The position numbers were made by a program, and so were the translations under genes. This document shows positions 52,877-63,456 of a DNA stretch of 64,000 bases, piece after piece. The stretch spans positions 1-64,000 of the forward strand of contig CAJTQG010000007.1 of assembly GCA_910578605.1 (NCBI GenBank), read 5' to 3'. The notes beneath the pieces were generated by a model. It was given only the letters and a program-made list of their open reading frames with translations, ran no database searches and had not been told where the DNA came from. Each line of letters opens with the position of its first letter. Position 1 is the first letter of the stretch. Source of the stretch: an uncultured Lachnospiraceae bacterium. Its GTDB lineage: Bacteria > Bacillota > Clostridia > Lachnospirales > Lachnospiraceae.

Positions 52877-54220
52877 ATGTTACAGAAGCTTTTTCGCAAC
52901 GTAAGTCAAACACGGCTGATCGCTCTTAGCTTTGCCCTTGTTATATTGACCGGAGCCCTGCTGTTATGCCTTCCCATATCATGCAGACAGGGGGAATGGA
53001 CTGATTTTACGGACGCTCTGTTCACAGCCACCAGTGCCACATGTGTAACTGGTTTAATTGTGTTTGACACATACACACACTGGTCTCTCTTTGGACAGCT
53101 TGTCATTTTATTGATGATACAAATTGGGGGTATTGGCCTTATGTCCATTATCACCATGTTTTTTATATTTATGAAAAAGAAAATCGGCCTTCACGAGCGC
53201 ATGCTTCTGATGCAGTCCGCAGGAACTATGCGTGTCAGCGGCGTTATCCGCCTTATCAAGAAAATTTTTCTAGGAACATTAATTATTGAAGGAATTGGAG
53301 CTATTCTTTTGGCATTTCGCTTTATTCCCATGCTTGGAATCCCAATGGGAATCTATTATTCCATATTTCACTCTATCTCTGCCTTTTGTAATGCAGGTTT
53401 TGATTTAATGGGATATTTTGAGCCTTTCTCCTCCCTCACAAGTTTTCAAACCGACTGGTATTTTAACATCATTATTATGCTTCTGATTATTATTGGCGGA
53501 ATCGGCTTTCTTGTGTGGATGGACATTGTGAAATTCAAGTTTTCCTTTTCAAAATTTCAGCTTCACTCCAAAATTGTACTGATTACCACTGCCATATTGC
53601 TTGCCGCCGGTTTTATTGGCTTCCTGTTTTTGGAACAGCAATATACTTTAAAAGGTATGTCCCCGGGAAACCAAATTCTGTCGTCTCTTTTTATGTCGGT
53701 GACAACAAGGACTGCCGGCTACAATACAATAGACTTGAATGCACTTTCCCCTTCCTCAAGCCTGCTGTCTGTAATATTAATGGCTATCGGCGGAAGTCCC
53801 GGCTCCACAGCAGGAGGAATCAAAACCTCCACTGTCGCCTTAATTTTTTTGACTATGGCATCCCTGACAAAGGGGGACAATGAGGTTACATTTTTTAAGA
53901 AGCGTCTGGAAAATCGTTTGATAAAACAAGCTGCTATTATTATCATGGTATACGGCGCAGGCATATTATTATCCACTATACTGATATGCCATATAGAACA
54001 AGCAAGCATGACGAATGTATTGTTTGAGACATCCTCAGCCATTGGGACGGTAGGCCTTACCCAGGGCTTGACGCCTACCTTAAGTCTATTTTCCAGACTT
54101 TTGTTAATTATCATGATGTTTGGCGGGCGTATCGGTGCCGTTTCTCTGCTTCTTGTTTTCCGTGAGCACGAAAAACAAGCTCCTACAAGCAGACCAACAG
54201 AAAAAATATTAATAGGATAG
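52877..54220 (+). CDS. ktrB: Potassium uptake channel subunit, KtrB/TrkH family
   Basis: A 447-residue integral membrane protein with four repeated M1-P-M2 units. Selectivity-filter-like segments include ATSATCVTGLIV, SAFCNAGFDLMG and TRTAGYNTID, each with the conserved Gly. ATG at 52877 lies 11 nt after GGAGG; upstream codons are not supported. The length fits KtrB. It is followed by a trkA gene encoding the gating ring, then by a second TrkH and a KtrA-like gene. Confidence 0.9.
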   Translation: MLQKLFRNVSQTRLIALSFALVILTGALLLCLPISCRQGEWTDFTDALFTATSATCVTGLIVFDTYTHWSLFGQLVILLMIQIGGIGLMSIITMFFIFMKKKIGLHERMLLMQSAGTMRVSGVIRLIKKIFLGTLIIEGIGAILLAFRFIPMLGIPMGIYYSIFHSISAFCNAGFDLMGYFEPFSSLTSFQTDWYFNIIIMLLIIIGGIGFLVWMDIVKFKFSFSKFQLHSKIVLITTAILLAAGFIGFLFLEQQYTLKGMSPGNQILSSLFMSVTTRTAGYNTIDLNALSPSSSLLSVILMAIGGSPGSTAGGIKTSTVALIFLTMASLTKGDNEVTFFKKRLENRLIKQAAIIIMVYGAGILLSTILICHIEQASMTNVLFETSSAIGTVGLTQGLTPTLSLFSRLLLIIMMFGGRIGAVSLLLVFREHEKQAPTSRPTEKILIG

Positions 54221-54286
54221 ACAGAACAAATAGATTTTGTAATAATAACTCTAAATAAGATAAGTTGCCAGAAAGGAGAAAACAAC

Positions 54287-55642
54287 ATGCATATTATGAT
54301 TGTAGGATGCGGAAATGTAGGCAAGACTCTTGCCGAACAATTAAGCCAGGAAGGCCATAATATTGCCGTTGTAGATATACGCCCTGACCGGGTGCAAAAT
54401 GTATCTAACAGCTTTGATGTGCTTGGTGTCATTGGAAATGGAGCCAGCCCAAGCGTACAGCAGGAGGCAGGTATTGAAGATACCGATGTGTTTATCGCTG
54501 TAACTACCTCGGACGAATTAAACCTTCTTTGCTGCCTGATTGCAAAGAAGGTAGGCGGCTGCCACACAATTGCCAGGGTGCGCAACCCTGTATATAGCCG
54601 TGAAAGCCAATTTATCAAGGAAGAGCTGGGCCTTTCCATGATTATCAACCCAGAGCTGGCTGCCGCCATGGAAATATCTCATCTGCTTCAATTTCCTTCC
54701 GCCATTGAAACAGATTCCTTTGCCAAGGGCAGAATCACTTTAATTAAATTTCGTTTAGAGAAAGATATGCCTCTATGTCACCTTGCTCTGCGGGAGGTGT
54801 CTGCAAAATTAAAGTGCGATATTTTAGTGTGCGCTGTGGAGCGGGAGGAGCATATTATTATACCTGATGGAGATTTTATCTTTCAGGAAAAGGATATGAT
54901 TAGCTTTATGGCATCACCAAGGAAGGCTGCTAAATTTTTTAAACGATTAGGTCTTGGTTCCAGCCAAATAAAAAATACAATGATTACTGGAGGCAGCTCT
55001 ATTGTCTATTACTTGGCAAATATGCTCTGCAACTCCGGCATGGAAGTAAAAATCATTGAAGCCGACGAGGAGCGCTGCGGGCAGCTCAGCGAGCTGCTGC
55101 CGGAAGCTATGATTATTCATGGGGACAGCACAGAAAAGGATTTACTTTTAGAAGAAGGGATTCAGCACAGTGGAGCTTTTATCTCCCTCACAGATTTTGA
55201 TGAAGAAAATATTATGCTTTCCCTTTTTGCCAGAAGTGTTTCAAAAGCAAAGACTGTAACAAGCATTCACCGTATTGAGTATGATGACATTATCAGCAAA
55301 CTAGATGTGGGAAGTACCATTTATCCCAAATTTATTACAGCTGAATATATTATCCAATATGTGCGGGCCATGAACAATTCTATCGGCAGCAATGTAGAAA
55401 CACTATATAAACTTTTTGGCAACCGAGTGGAGGCCCTGGAATTTATTATCCATGAGGGGGCTCGGGGCACCGACATTCCCCTAAAAGACTTAAAACTAAA
55501 ATCCAACCTTCTTATCTGCAGTATTATAAGAAAGGGAAAGATACTCACTCCTGGCGGTGATGATGTGATTCAAGTGGGTGACAATGTAATCGTCGTCACT
55601 ACCCACAAAGGTTTACAGGATATTAAAGATATTTTACAATAG
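54287..55642 (+). CDS. trkA: Trk potassium system gating subunit TrkA
   Basis: A 451-residue peripheral protein with two tandem RCK units, each a Rossmann NAD(H)-binding RCK-N (MHIMIVGCGNVGKTLAE; TMITGGSSIVYYLA near residue 230) and an RCK-C. Such tandem TrkA proteins form the cytoplasmic ring that gates TrkH channels. Lies 66 nt after ktrB with a good SD (GAAAGGAG). Confidence 0.93.
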   Translation: MHIMIVGCGNVGKTLAEQLSQEGHNIAVVDIRPDRVQNVSNSFDVLGVIGNGASPSVQQEAGIEDTDVFIAVTTSDELNLLCCLIAKKVGGCHTIARVRNPVYSRESQFIKEELGLSMIINPELAAAMEISHLLQFPSAIETDSFAKGRITLIKFRLEKDMPLCHLALREVSAKLKCDILVCAVEREEHIIIPDGDFIFQEKDMISFMASPRKAAKFFKRLGLGSSQIKNTMITGGSSIVYYLANMLCNSGMEVKIIEADEERCGQLSELLPEAMIIHGDSTEKDLLLEEGIQHSGAFISLTDFDEENIMLSLFARSVSKAKTVTSIHRIEYDDIISKLDVGSTIYPKFITAEYIIQYVRAMNNSIGSNVETLYKLFGNRVEALEFIIHEGARGTDIPLKDLKLKSNLLICSIIRKGKILTPGGDDVIQVGDNVIVVTTHKGLQDIKDILQ

Positions 55643-55692
55643 AAAAGAAAGGATAGAATACAAGTATTTTCACTTGAAGTTTGGTGCAGATT

Positions 55693-57132
55693 ATGAATTA
55701 TGGAATGATACTCTATATTTTATGCTGGGTTTTGCAATTTGAAGCCCTATTTCTCACATTGCCGGCGGCCTGCTCTTGGATTTATCATGAAGCCTGCGGA
55801 AACTCCTTTCTGATTGTAGCGGCCTTTGCTTATGTTGTAGGGTTTGTAGGAACAAGAAAAAAACCTTCCTCCAATGTGTTTTATGCAAAAGAAGGTTTTG
55901 TCACTGTCTGTTTAAGCTGGATTCTTTTAAGCCTTGTAGGAGCCCTGCCATTTTTTATCAGCGGTGAGATTCCTAACTTTACTAATGCATTGTTTGAGAC
56001 TATCTCCGGATTTACTACAACCGGAGCGACAATCCTTGGAAATGTGGAAGGCCTTTCTTATTCTATGCGATTCTGGAGAAGCTTCACCCACTGGATTGGC
56101 GGTATGGGAGTGCTGGTCTTTCTTATGGCCGTTCTGCCCCTTGCCGGCGGCTACAATATGCACCTGATGCGTGCTGAGGCTCCTGGTCCTAATGTTGGTA
56201 AGCTGGTTCCCCGCATTAAGGAAACTGCCAAGATTTTATATGGCATATACATAGTGCTAACTATGTTTGAGATTGCCGCTCTGCTCTTTGCCGGCATGAA
56301 TATGTATGAGTCAATCAACCTATCCTTTGCCACCTTAGGCACAGGAGGCTTTGGCATATTAAACAGCAGCATTGCATCCTACTCCACCACCGTCAAAATT
56401 ATCATTACTATTTTTATGGTGCTGGCCTCCCTAAACTTTAATGTATACTATATGATAATGGTACGCAAACCAAAGGCCGCCCTAAAATGCGAGGAGATGC
56501 GGTGGCACTTGATCATATTGGGATTGTCTATTTTATTTATGACAATCAACATTCGCCATATGTTCCCAAATATAAAAGATGCCTTAGTGGAAGCGGCATT
56601 CCAGGGAGCCAGCATAATGTCCTCCACCGGATTTGCCACCACGGATTTTAATCTTTGGCCTGAATTTTCAAAAGCCATTTTGGTCATTCTTATGATAATC
56701 GGTGCAAGCGCAGGAAGCACCGGCGGGGGAATTAAAGTTTCCAGAGTCATCACCATTGCCAAGGCTCTGAAAAAAGAACTTTCCTATATTGTACATCCAC
56801 GAAGCATTAAAAAGCTTTCCCTGGAAGGACACAGCATCCCCCACGAAACTTTGCGCAGTATCAATGCTTTTGTTATATGCTATGGCTTTTTTGTTTTTAT
56901 CTCTCTGCTGATTATTTCACTAGATAACTTTGACTTTACTACTAATTTTACTGCCATTATCGCCTGCCTGAACAACATTGGTCCCGGCATAGGCGGTGTT
57001 GGACCAATGGAAACCTTTGATAAATTTTCAGATATGTCAAAATATACACTTATGTTTAATATGCTGGCTGGAAGGCTGGAATTGTTCCCTATGTTAGTAT
57101 TATTTTCCCCTTCCACTTGGCGCAGCCGCTAG
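55693..57132 (+). CDS. trkH: Trk potassium channel subunit TrkH
   Basis: A 479-residue membrane protein with about 12 segments. Filter-like segments TTTGATILGN, TLGTGGFGIL, SSTGFATTD and NNIGPGIGGVG carry the conserved Gly residues of the TrkH family, and GSTGGGIKVSR is the family signature. The start at 55693 is the best ATG, though the SD is weak. With its neighbours it makes a second K+ uptake channel in the same cluster. Confidence 0.92.
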   Translation: MNYGMILYILCWVLQFEALFLTLPAACSWIYHEACGNSFLIVAAFAYVVGFVGTRKKPSSNVFYAKEGFVTVCLSWILLSLVGALPFFISGEIPNFTNALFETISGFTTTGATILGNVEGLSYSMRFWRSFTHWIGGMGVLVFLMAVLPLAGGYNMHLMRAEAPGPNVGKLVPRIKETAKILYGIYIVLTMFEIAALLFAGMNMYESINLSFATLGTGGFGILNSSIASYSTTVKIIITIFMVLASLNFNVYYMIMVRKPKAALKCEEMRWHLIILGLSILFMTINIRHMFPNIKDALVEAAFQGASIMSSTGFATTDFNLWPEFSKAILVILMIIGASAGSTGGGIKVSRVITIAKALKKELSYIVHPRSIKKLSLEGHSIPHETLRSINAFVICYGFFVFISLLIISLDNFDFTTNFTAIIACLNNIGPGIGGVGPMETFDKFSDMSKYTLMFNMLAGRLELFPMLVLFSPSTWRSR

Positions 57133-57210
57133 TGTTCTGCAACTCACATTTCGCCAAATAAAGCAGAATCAAATAGCATCAAATTTGGAAAAAAGAAAGG
57201 AAATCTATCT

Positions 57211-57870
57211 ATGAAATCGGTACTTGTAATCGGAATGGGCATCCTAGGGCGGCAATTGGCCTACAAGATGCAGGAAATGGGAAATGCAGTGATGGTAATT
57301 GACAAAAATGAGGACTTAATTCAAGAGCTGTCTGACAAATTCAAGGATGCCATGGTTGGAGACTGTACCAACGAAGGCGTTCTCCGCTCTGTAGGAATCA
57401 ATAACTTTGATTACTGCTTTGTTGCCATCGGAGAGGATTTTTACGCCTCCTTAGAAATCACCTCCATCTTAAAAGAATTAGGGGCAAAACATGTGATTTC
57501 CAAGGCAAAGCTGCAGCGCCAGGCAACCTTCCTAAAACAAATCGGCGCAGATGAAGTCTTTTACCCAGAAAAAGAAATAGCCGAAAAGCTGGCTGTGCGC
57601 TACAATGCTACCAACATTTTCGACTTTATTGAACTGACATCAGATTATTCCATTTTTGAGATTCCCATATTGCCAAAATGGATTCATAAAACCATAATGG
57701 ATGTTAATGTCCGCCGCTCCTACAATATCAATATTATCGCTATTAAAAACGGAAGCACCATCAATCCGGCGCCTACCGGAAATTATACATTCTGTAAGGA
57801 CGACCATATTGTAGTGATTGGCAAACCAAGCGATGTTTTCAAATTAACGGCAAAAATTGAACAAAATTAA
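57211..57870 (+). CDS. ktrA: KtrA-like RCK protein
   Basis: A 219-residue protein with one RCK-N (SVLVIGMGILGRQLAYKM) and one RCK-C domain, the usual length of KtrA. It forms an octameric gating ring binding nucleotides (and, in Firmicutes, often cyclic-di-AMP at the RCK-C). GAAAGGAAA precedes the ATG. It ends 4 nt past the end of the convergent thioesterase gene, so the two overlap tail to tail. Confidence 0.92.
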   Translation: MKSVLVIGMGILGRQLAYKMQEMGNAVMVIDKNEDLIQELSDKFKDAMVGDCTNEGVLRSVGINNFDYCFVAIGEDFYASLEITSILKELGAKHVISKAKLQRQATFLKQIGADEVFYPEKEIAEKLAVRYNATNIFDFIELTSDYSIFEIPILPKWIHKTIMDVNVRRSYNINIIAIKNGSTINPAPTGNYTFCKDDHIVVIGKPSDVFKLTAKIEQN

Positions 57871-58292
57871 TCCTGAAAATTTTCTAGTGGTCCTAAGCGG
57901 AAGTATTCAAAGCTTCCCTGACAGACCACTTTTTCTTTTTCGGTCATAACCTTTACATTATAATTAATAATTGTTCTGCCTGCCTTTACTACCTGGGCCA
58001 CCACATATAGCTCATTGCAATCCCTGGCCTCATGGAGATAATGCACCTGACCGTTTAGGGTAGTCACCTGGTCTCCATGTGTCATAGCAGCAATGCCTGC
58101 CGTCGTATCCATTACAGAAAACAGGCATCCGCCATGTACCATTCCCATTCCATTTTGCAGACTCTCATCCACCCTAAGCTCCCCCTTGGCATATCCTTCC
58201 TTTAACTCAACAATTCTCAAGTTCGTCTTTTTTGTAAAAAAAGTATCTTTATTGACTTTGTTCATCAATATTTCTTTTCTTTCCTGATTCAT
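57867..58292 (-). CDS. PaaI-family hotdog thioesterase
   Basis: A 141-residue single-domain hotdog-fold protein. GMGMVHGGCLFSVMDTTAG (about residues 48-66) contains the HGG motif and catalytic region of PaaI-type acyl-CoA thioesterases. Acts in the cytoplasm on an unknown acyl-CoA. The start could also be ATG at residue 10. It is convergent with ktrA, overlapping by 4 nt. Confidence 0.88.
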   Translation of the reverse strand: MNQERKEILMNKVNKDTFFTKKTNLRIVELKEGYAKGELRVDESLQNGMGMVHGGCLFSVMDTTAGIAAMTHGDQVTTLNGQVHYLHEARDCNELYVVAQVVKAGRTIINYNVKVMTEKEKVVCQGSFEYFRLGPLENFQD

Positions 58293-58367
58293 TGCTCCTG
58301 TTTCACTCCCTTATATCCCAATCTGCAGCCAAACTCATGTCTAGATTTTTCCTTGTTATTTTCTATA

Positions 58368-61229
58368 CTAATCTATCTCTTCCTCCTCCAAATTATCATC
58401 TCCCTCTTCCTCCTCCCCATCATTTTCCTCATTATCATACAAATCTTTATCCTCTGTAGTATCAGATTCCATATCCCCCTTATTCCATGCCTGCTGTAAG
58501 TCCAGTCTCACCGATATTTCCGGAATAACCGGAGATTTTTTATCATGGGCAACAATTGCCTGGTAAATTCTCTCACTGTTTTTCTTATCATCAAAATCAA
58601 AAAAGCTGTTTATCCTGTCAATATACATCTCAGGTACTTTGCAGTTTTGCTCCAAAGCCTCAATTAAAGCATCCACGGCAGCCTCCAAATCATAGCAGAC
58701 CGGCCCAAACCCATCCTTCTCATAGCTGAAATATCCCTCATCATATGTCTGGTCCGCAAAGAACTGTTCTTTGTCAAACTGGGCATATATAATATATTTC
58801 CGCAGATAAGCAAAATCAAAAATAACACTAGAATAATCCGTCACTGTCAAGGCCGCCTGTGCAAATACTTTATTGTAATCTACATAGCCCTCGTTAACCG
58901 TAAATACATCATTTCCCTGAAAATCTATCCACTGTTCCTTGTGAATCGGATGAAGACAGAACGTGCCTTTATATCCCAATGAGCGCATTTTCTCAAGAAG
59001 TCTTGGATGATTCATTAAGCCATTGTAAAACTGAAAATATTCTGTATCAACAAAACCATCAAAATAAACACTGGTAGTATTACTGTCATAACTCTGCTTA
59101 ATGGATTTTCGCCATGTAGGAAGAATCAATATGTTTTTCTCTTTTTTATCATAAAGCTCATCGAACCTTGCCTGTCCTGTCAGCGCTACATTGTTCTCCT
59201 TATACCTGTAAGCATCATTGATAAAAGAAGCTCTCTCTCTCTTTGACACAGTAAATATCATTTCTATATTTTTGGCATCCCGATTTAACCAGGAGGACAA
59301 ATCTGCACATGCCACACCATGCTGAAGATAATAAAATTTGTAATGGAACAAATCCTGCACATGAGCTCTGTCCCTGCCAAAGGGATTCAGGGTAAATTCA
59401 CTAGCCCCCGACGAGATAATCTTCTTTGCATCCAGGAAAGTATCCAAATACTCTTTTGTGTCAAAGAATACAACCTTCCCCTCCTTCTGCAGTCTTCCGG
59501 CGCACTCCGCATCTTTGCTGATGGCAAACACTGGCTGTACCCCTGGTATATCAATGGAATTCAAATATTTAAAAAATACCTCTCCATTATCTCCTGCATT
59601 CATCACCCGATCAGAAAGCAGCCAGATATCCTTCTGTGGTTTATGGAATCTTCGGTGAAAGAAATAATGAATGCGGTAATTGGCAATCTTGCCAAATTTA
59701 TTTTTCCTAAGCCATCTCTGATGTTTCCATATATACTTTAACTTAGTCCAAAATGACCTGTTCAATCGATATACCATAACCACTTTCTTTTTGGGTAGAT
59801 AAATCAAATTGCCATGGTTCTTAAAGATACCTTTGCTGGTATTCCAGTTTGGCACAAATTTACTGTAGCTCATTCCTATATTATATTTCTTACCGTTTAA
59901 AATAAGAGCACTTCTCACACGCCCTATCTTTCCAAGCTTAAATATCTTCATAGGAATATTGACACTAAAACAGTAAGAATGATGCACCTTCCCGTCCATT
60001 GTCATAACACCTGCGTTCGTATTTTCCCATATGTCAGGCTGATATATTTTCTTTCCAACCGCTATCACAAACTGGGGACTTAATCTTGACAGTTCAAATA
60101 ACCACTTAGAAACCGTTCCCTCCATATGAAAACATTTATTTTTTATGTCAATAAAATTAACACGACACATTCCAAAGCTTTTTGGCAGTGTGAGAAGAAG
60201 CTGATCCCCCACTGCCAGCTCCGCCTCCTCCGTCAGTTCTATATCGTCCGTAAGCTTGTGACCATGCTTCACCTTGTAGGCAATTCCTTTATGAACAAAA
60301 TTTCGGTGTACCGGATTGCGCAGTATCACCTCATCATCAATCTCCTGCATAATTTGGTGAGACTTGTCCAAAAATTTTTTTCTCTGCTGCTCATTTAAAG
60401 TCTCCCCTAAATCTATACGAAACCTCCATGCAAGGTCGTAGTAGATTACATATTGAATGTACGGAACAACACTTCCCTGATTCTTCCTAGACAACTCCAT
60501 CAGGGCAAAATGATAGTTGTCAAGTGTCTCATCAAAAAAATCCGGCTGGTATTTTGATATCTGAACTGCCGATGTTCCGCTCTCTCTTTTTCGATAATAA
60601 TATTTTGCCTTTGGAATAAATCCAAGGAGCATTTTCTTTAAAACCACCGTATTGACAAAAAGAGAGTCCTCCCCGAATTTCAATCCCTCTTTAAATCTTA
60701 CATCCTCTATGGCACTTGCCCGAAAGAACGAAGTTGCCACTTGAACTACAATAGAATTGTACTCCTCCTCCTTTGTCAAATCGGCAACCCTCTGCCCCTC
60801 ATTCATTCGATAATTTAATATATGCCCCCCTGTCTTTGCCTCAAAAAATTCTATTGTGGCAGTGGCTACATCTACCTGCTTATATTTTTTAAAGAACTGA
60901 TACACTCTCTTAAAGCTGTCTAACTCCCATTTGTCATCGGAATCAATAAAATTGACAATCTCCCCTTGAATATATTCCATTCCTTTATTTCTAGCCGCCG
61001 ACACCCCTGAATTTTCCTGCTTTAAGTATACAATATTGTTTGGATATTTTTCCTTGTATTCTAGGCAGATAGCCTCACTGTCATCCTGGGAGCCATCATT
61101 AATCAATATAATCTGAATGTTTTTCTCAAAACCAATATTTTGGCTGACGATACTATCTATTGCTTCCCTTAAATAATCCTCCACATTGTAAACTGGAATT
61201 ACTACCGAAAATTTAAATTTTTCACTCAT
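58368..61229 (-). CDS. GT2 glycosyltransferase fused to CDP-glycerol:glycerophosphotransferase
   Basis: A 953-residue protein. ATG at 61229 follows GGAGG by 5 nt. Residues about 1-330: GT2 glycosyltransferase with VVIPVYNVEDYLREAIDSI, the nucleotide-sugar motif INDGSQDDSE and the DSDDKWE metal site. Residues about 540-880: TagF/TagB-type poly(glycerophosphate) transferase with ILPTWRKS, FCLHPIHKEQW and VTDYSSVIFDFAYL. The last about 45 residues are almost all Glu/Asp and disordered. It likely builds a teichoic-acid-like or phosphoglycerol-decorated surface polymer. Lies downstream of glf and an acyltransferase. Confidence 0.88.
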   Translation of the reverse strand: MSEKFKFSVVIPVYNVEDYLREAIDSIVSQNIGFEKNIQIILINDGSQDDSEAICLEYKEKYPNNIVYLKQENSGVSAARNKGMEYIQGEIVNFIDSDDKWELDSFKRVYQFFKKYKQVDVATATIEFFEAKTGGHILNYRMNEGQRVADLTKEEEYNSIVVQVATSFFRASAIEDVRFKEGLKFGEDSLFVNTVVLKKMLLGFIPKAKYYYRKRESGTSAVQISKYQPDFFDETLDNYHFALMELSRKNQGSVVPYIQYVIYYDLAWRFRIDLGETLNEQQRKKFLDKSHQIMQEIDDEVILRNPVHRNFVHKGIAYKVKHGHKLTDDIELTEEAELAVGDQLLLTLPKSFGMCRVNFIDIKNKCFHMEGTVSKWLFELSRLSPQFVIAVGKKIYQPDIWENTNAGVMTMDGKVHHSYCFSVNIPMKIFKLGKIGRVRSALILNGKKYNIGMSYSKFVPNWNTSKGIFKNHGNLIYLPKKKVVMVYRLNRSFWTKLKYIWKHQRWLRKNKFGKIANYRIHYFFHRRFHKPQKDIWLLSDRVMNAGDNGEVFFKYLNSIDIPGVQPVFAISKDAECAGRLQKEGKVVFFDTKEYLDTFLDAKKIISSGASEFTLNPFGRDRAHVQDLFHYKFYYLQHGVACADLSSWLNRDAKNIEMIFTVSKRERASFINDAYRYKENNVALTGQARFDELYDKKEKNILILPTWRKSIKQSYDSNTTSVYFDGFVDTEYFQFYNGLMNHPRLLEKMRSLGYKGTFCLHPIHKEQWIDFQGNDVFTVNEGYVDYNKVFAQAALTVTDYSSVIFDFAYLRKYIIYAQFDKEQFFADQTYDEGYFSYEKDGFGPVCYDLEAAVDALIEALEQNCKVPEMYIDRINSFFDFDDKKNSERIYQAIVAHDKKSPVIPEISVRLDLQQAWNKGDMESDTTEDKDLYDNEENDGEEEEGDDNLEEEEID

Positions 61230-61242
61230 CTTGTCCTCCATT

Positions 61243-62331
61243 TTAAACAGCATCCTTCACAGCCCGTTTTGGAAAAAGTCCCCCAATAAAGCTTGAAAGC
61301 TTTCCTGTAAGATAATCAAACACCATAGCTATAAAAATTGTGCTAACCATCACCATAATCAAATACATATACTTATGATTTACCAATCTTTGCTGCAGTA
61401 TCATCATAGGAATCCTCTGCAAAATATATATGCTGAACACATGATTGCCAAACCAGACAAGCACCGGATTACAAAAGCTAATCTTCATTGTAAGAAGCAC
61501 TACCATCAGCGTAAAGGACACCGCCCAGACAGTATACCCCTCTATTCCATGCTGCCACCGATATACAAAGGATACACAGTAGGCAAAAACCATACACATT
61601 GCAGCAAAAGCATAGGTATAATCATTGTGCATCACCATTTTTTCTATTGGCTTCTTCAGCAGAGAATACCAGCAGCCCAAAGGAAGAAGAACAATGGTAT
61701 TATAGGCATATCCCGGTCTTCCCAATTTCATCTGAAAATATACAAACCCAACAGCTCCTGCTGTGAGAAGAATGGCCCCGATATAACACCCTAGCTCTCT
61801 GCGCTTCTCCATCCATCTCAGACAGAAGAATGCCAGAAAATAAATTACATACAAAACTAAAACGGCAAATATATACCAATTAGAATTGCCTACAGACTTC
61901 CATCCAATTAACGACCACAAAATTATTTTTATATCGTAGGTTTTGCCTAAAAACCATCCCACAATCAGAAACAGCCCTATTGCAATATCAAAATTGAGCA
62001 GTACCGTAAAAAATCTCTTAACAGGGATACCCTTTACATACCCAAAGCCCTTTCTTAAAGTCGCCTCCATCATTCCGTAGCCGGAATAAAACCAAAACAT
62101 GGACACAACCATCTGATTTAAGTGCTTTTGCAAGGAAAGATACGGTCGGTCATATATCCCCCCCAGCTTCACATACTGTGAAAAATGAGTAAATACAATC
62201 AATATTACAAAGATTCCTTTTATTGCGTTAGTTTTTTCCTTTGAGAGGTAATCTTTGTGAAAGCTGTTTGCATCTGCTATTTTTACCTCCTGAAACATAA
62301 TCAACAACAAAAATAAAATAAAAAAGACCAT
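61243..62331 (-). CDS. Membrane acyltransferase, acyltransferase-3 family
   Basis: A 362-residue protein with about ten membrane segments and the family feature of an early FTHFSQY motif (about residue 47) and a W-rich GWKSVGNSNWYIF loop. Such enzymes acetylate or succinylate surface glycans. It may decorate the polymer made by the adjacent transferase. GGAGAG lies 5 nt before the ATG; gap to the next gene is 13 nt. Confidence 0.85.
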   Translation of the reverse strand: MVFFILFLLLIMFQEVKIADANSFHKDYLSKEKTNAIKGIFVILIVFTHFSQYVKLGGIYDRPYLSLQKHLNQMVVSMFWFYSGYGMMEATLRKGFGYVKGIPVKRFFTVLLNFDIAIGLFLIVGWFLGKTYDIKIILWSLIGWKSVGNSNWYIFAVLVLYVIYFLAFFCLRWMEKRRELGCYIGAILLTAGAVGFVYFQMKLGRPGYAYNTIVLLPLGCWYSLLKKPIEKMVMHNDYTYAFAAMCMVFAYCVSFVYRWQHGIEGYTVWAVSFTLMVVLLTMKISFCNPVLVWFGNHVFSIYILQRIPMMILQQRLVNHKYMYLIMVMVSTIFIAMVFDYLTGKLSSFIGGLFPKRAVKDAV

Positions 62332-62352
62332 ATTAGCTCTCCTTTCACAAGT

Positions 62353-63456
62353 CTACAACTTTGCTTTGACACACTCCAAGGCAGCCTCAATCACCTTGTC
62401 CATATCGTAATATTGATATTTTCCAAGCCTGCCGCCAAATATAACATTTTTTTCCTTCTGGGCTAACTCTGCATATTTTTCATATAATTTATTGTTTTCA
62501 CTGTTATTGATAGGATAATAGGGTTCCATGCCCGACTCCCACTCCACTGGATACTCCTTGGAAATAATAGTAAAATCCTGGTCGCCAAATTCAAAATGCT
62601 TATGCTCTATAATTCTTGTGTAGGGCACTTCCTGTTCTGTATAATTGACAACCGCATTTCCCTGATAATTGTCTGTATCGCTCAGTCTCTCTTCCTCAAA
62701 GCTTACAGTTCGATATTGCAGCCTGCCCAGGCAATAATCAAAATACTCGTCTATCATGCCTGTATAGACAATTTTCATATTGGATACATCATGATTTTTC
62801 CTATATTCAAAAAAATCTGTCTCAAGCAGCACATCTGCATCCTTCAGCAGTTTCTCAATAATAGGGGTATAGCCCCCAATAGGGATTCCCTGATACCTGT
62901 CATTAAAATAATTATTGTCATAGGTAAAACGAAGAGGCAGCCTTTTAATGATAAAGGCTGGAAGCTCTCTGCATTCCCTGCCCCACTGCTTCTGTGTGTA
63001 TCCCTTCACCAGTTTTTCATAGACATCTGTTCCCACCAAGGACAATGCCTGCTCCTCCAGATTTTTCGGCTGGACAATGCCAAGCTCTCTAATCTGCCTG
63101 TCTATTATAGTCCTAGCTTCCTTTGGGGTGCGTATTCCCCACATCTTGCTGAAAGTGTTCATATTAAAAGGCATATTGTACAGCTCATCTTTATATACTG
63201 CTATAGGAGAATTTATATAGTGATTAAACTCTGCAAATTGATTTACATAGTCCCATATTTTTTTATCACTTGTGTGAAAGATATGGGCTCCATATTTATG
63301 CACGCGAATGCCATCCACATCTTCTGTATAAATATTCCCCCCTACATGATTTCTTTTATCTATTACCAAACATTTTTTTTCGGCCTTTGCCGCTTCATGT
63401 GCAAAAACTGCCCCGAATAAACCGCTGCCCACAATTAAAATGTCATATTGTTCCAT
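62353..63456 (-). CDS. glf: UDP-galactopyranose mutase
   Basis: A 367-residue FAD enzyme that converts UDP-galactopyranose to UDP-galactofuranose, the donor for galactofuranose in surface polysaccharide. FAD-binding motif DILIVGSGLFGAVFAHEA at the N-terminus; conserved HKYGAHIFHT near residue 55 and RLGKYQYYDMD near the end. Length is exactly usual. AAGGGG precedes the ATG at 63456. First gene of the surface polymer operon. Confidence 0.96.
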   Translation of the reverse strand: MEQYDILIVGSGLFGAVFAHEAAKAEKKCLVIDKRNHVGGNIYTEDVDGIRVHKYGAHIFHTSDKKIWDYVNQFAEFNHYINSPIAVYKDELYNMPFNMNTFSKMWGIRTPKEARTIIDRQIRELGIVQPKNLEEQALSLVGTDVYEKLVKGYTQKQWGRECRELPAFIIKRLPLRFTYDNNYFNDRYQGIPIGGYTPIIEKLLKDADVLLETDFFEYRKNHDVSNMKIVYTGMIDEYFDYCLGRLQYRTVSFEEERLSDTDNYQGNAVVNYTEQEVPYTRIIEHKHFEFGDQDFTIISKEYPVEWESGMEPYYPINNSENNKLYEKYAELAQKEKNVIFGGRLGKYQYYDMDKVIEAALECVKAKL

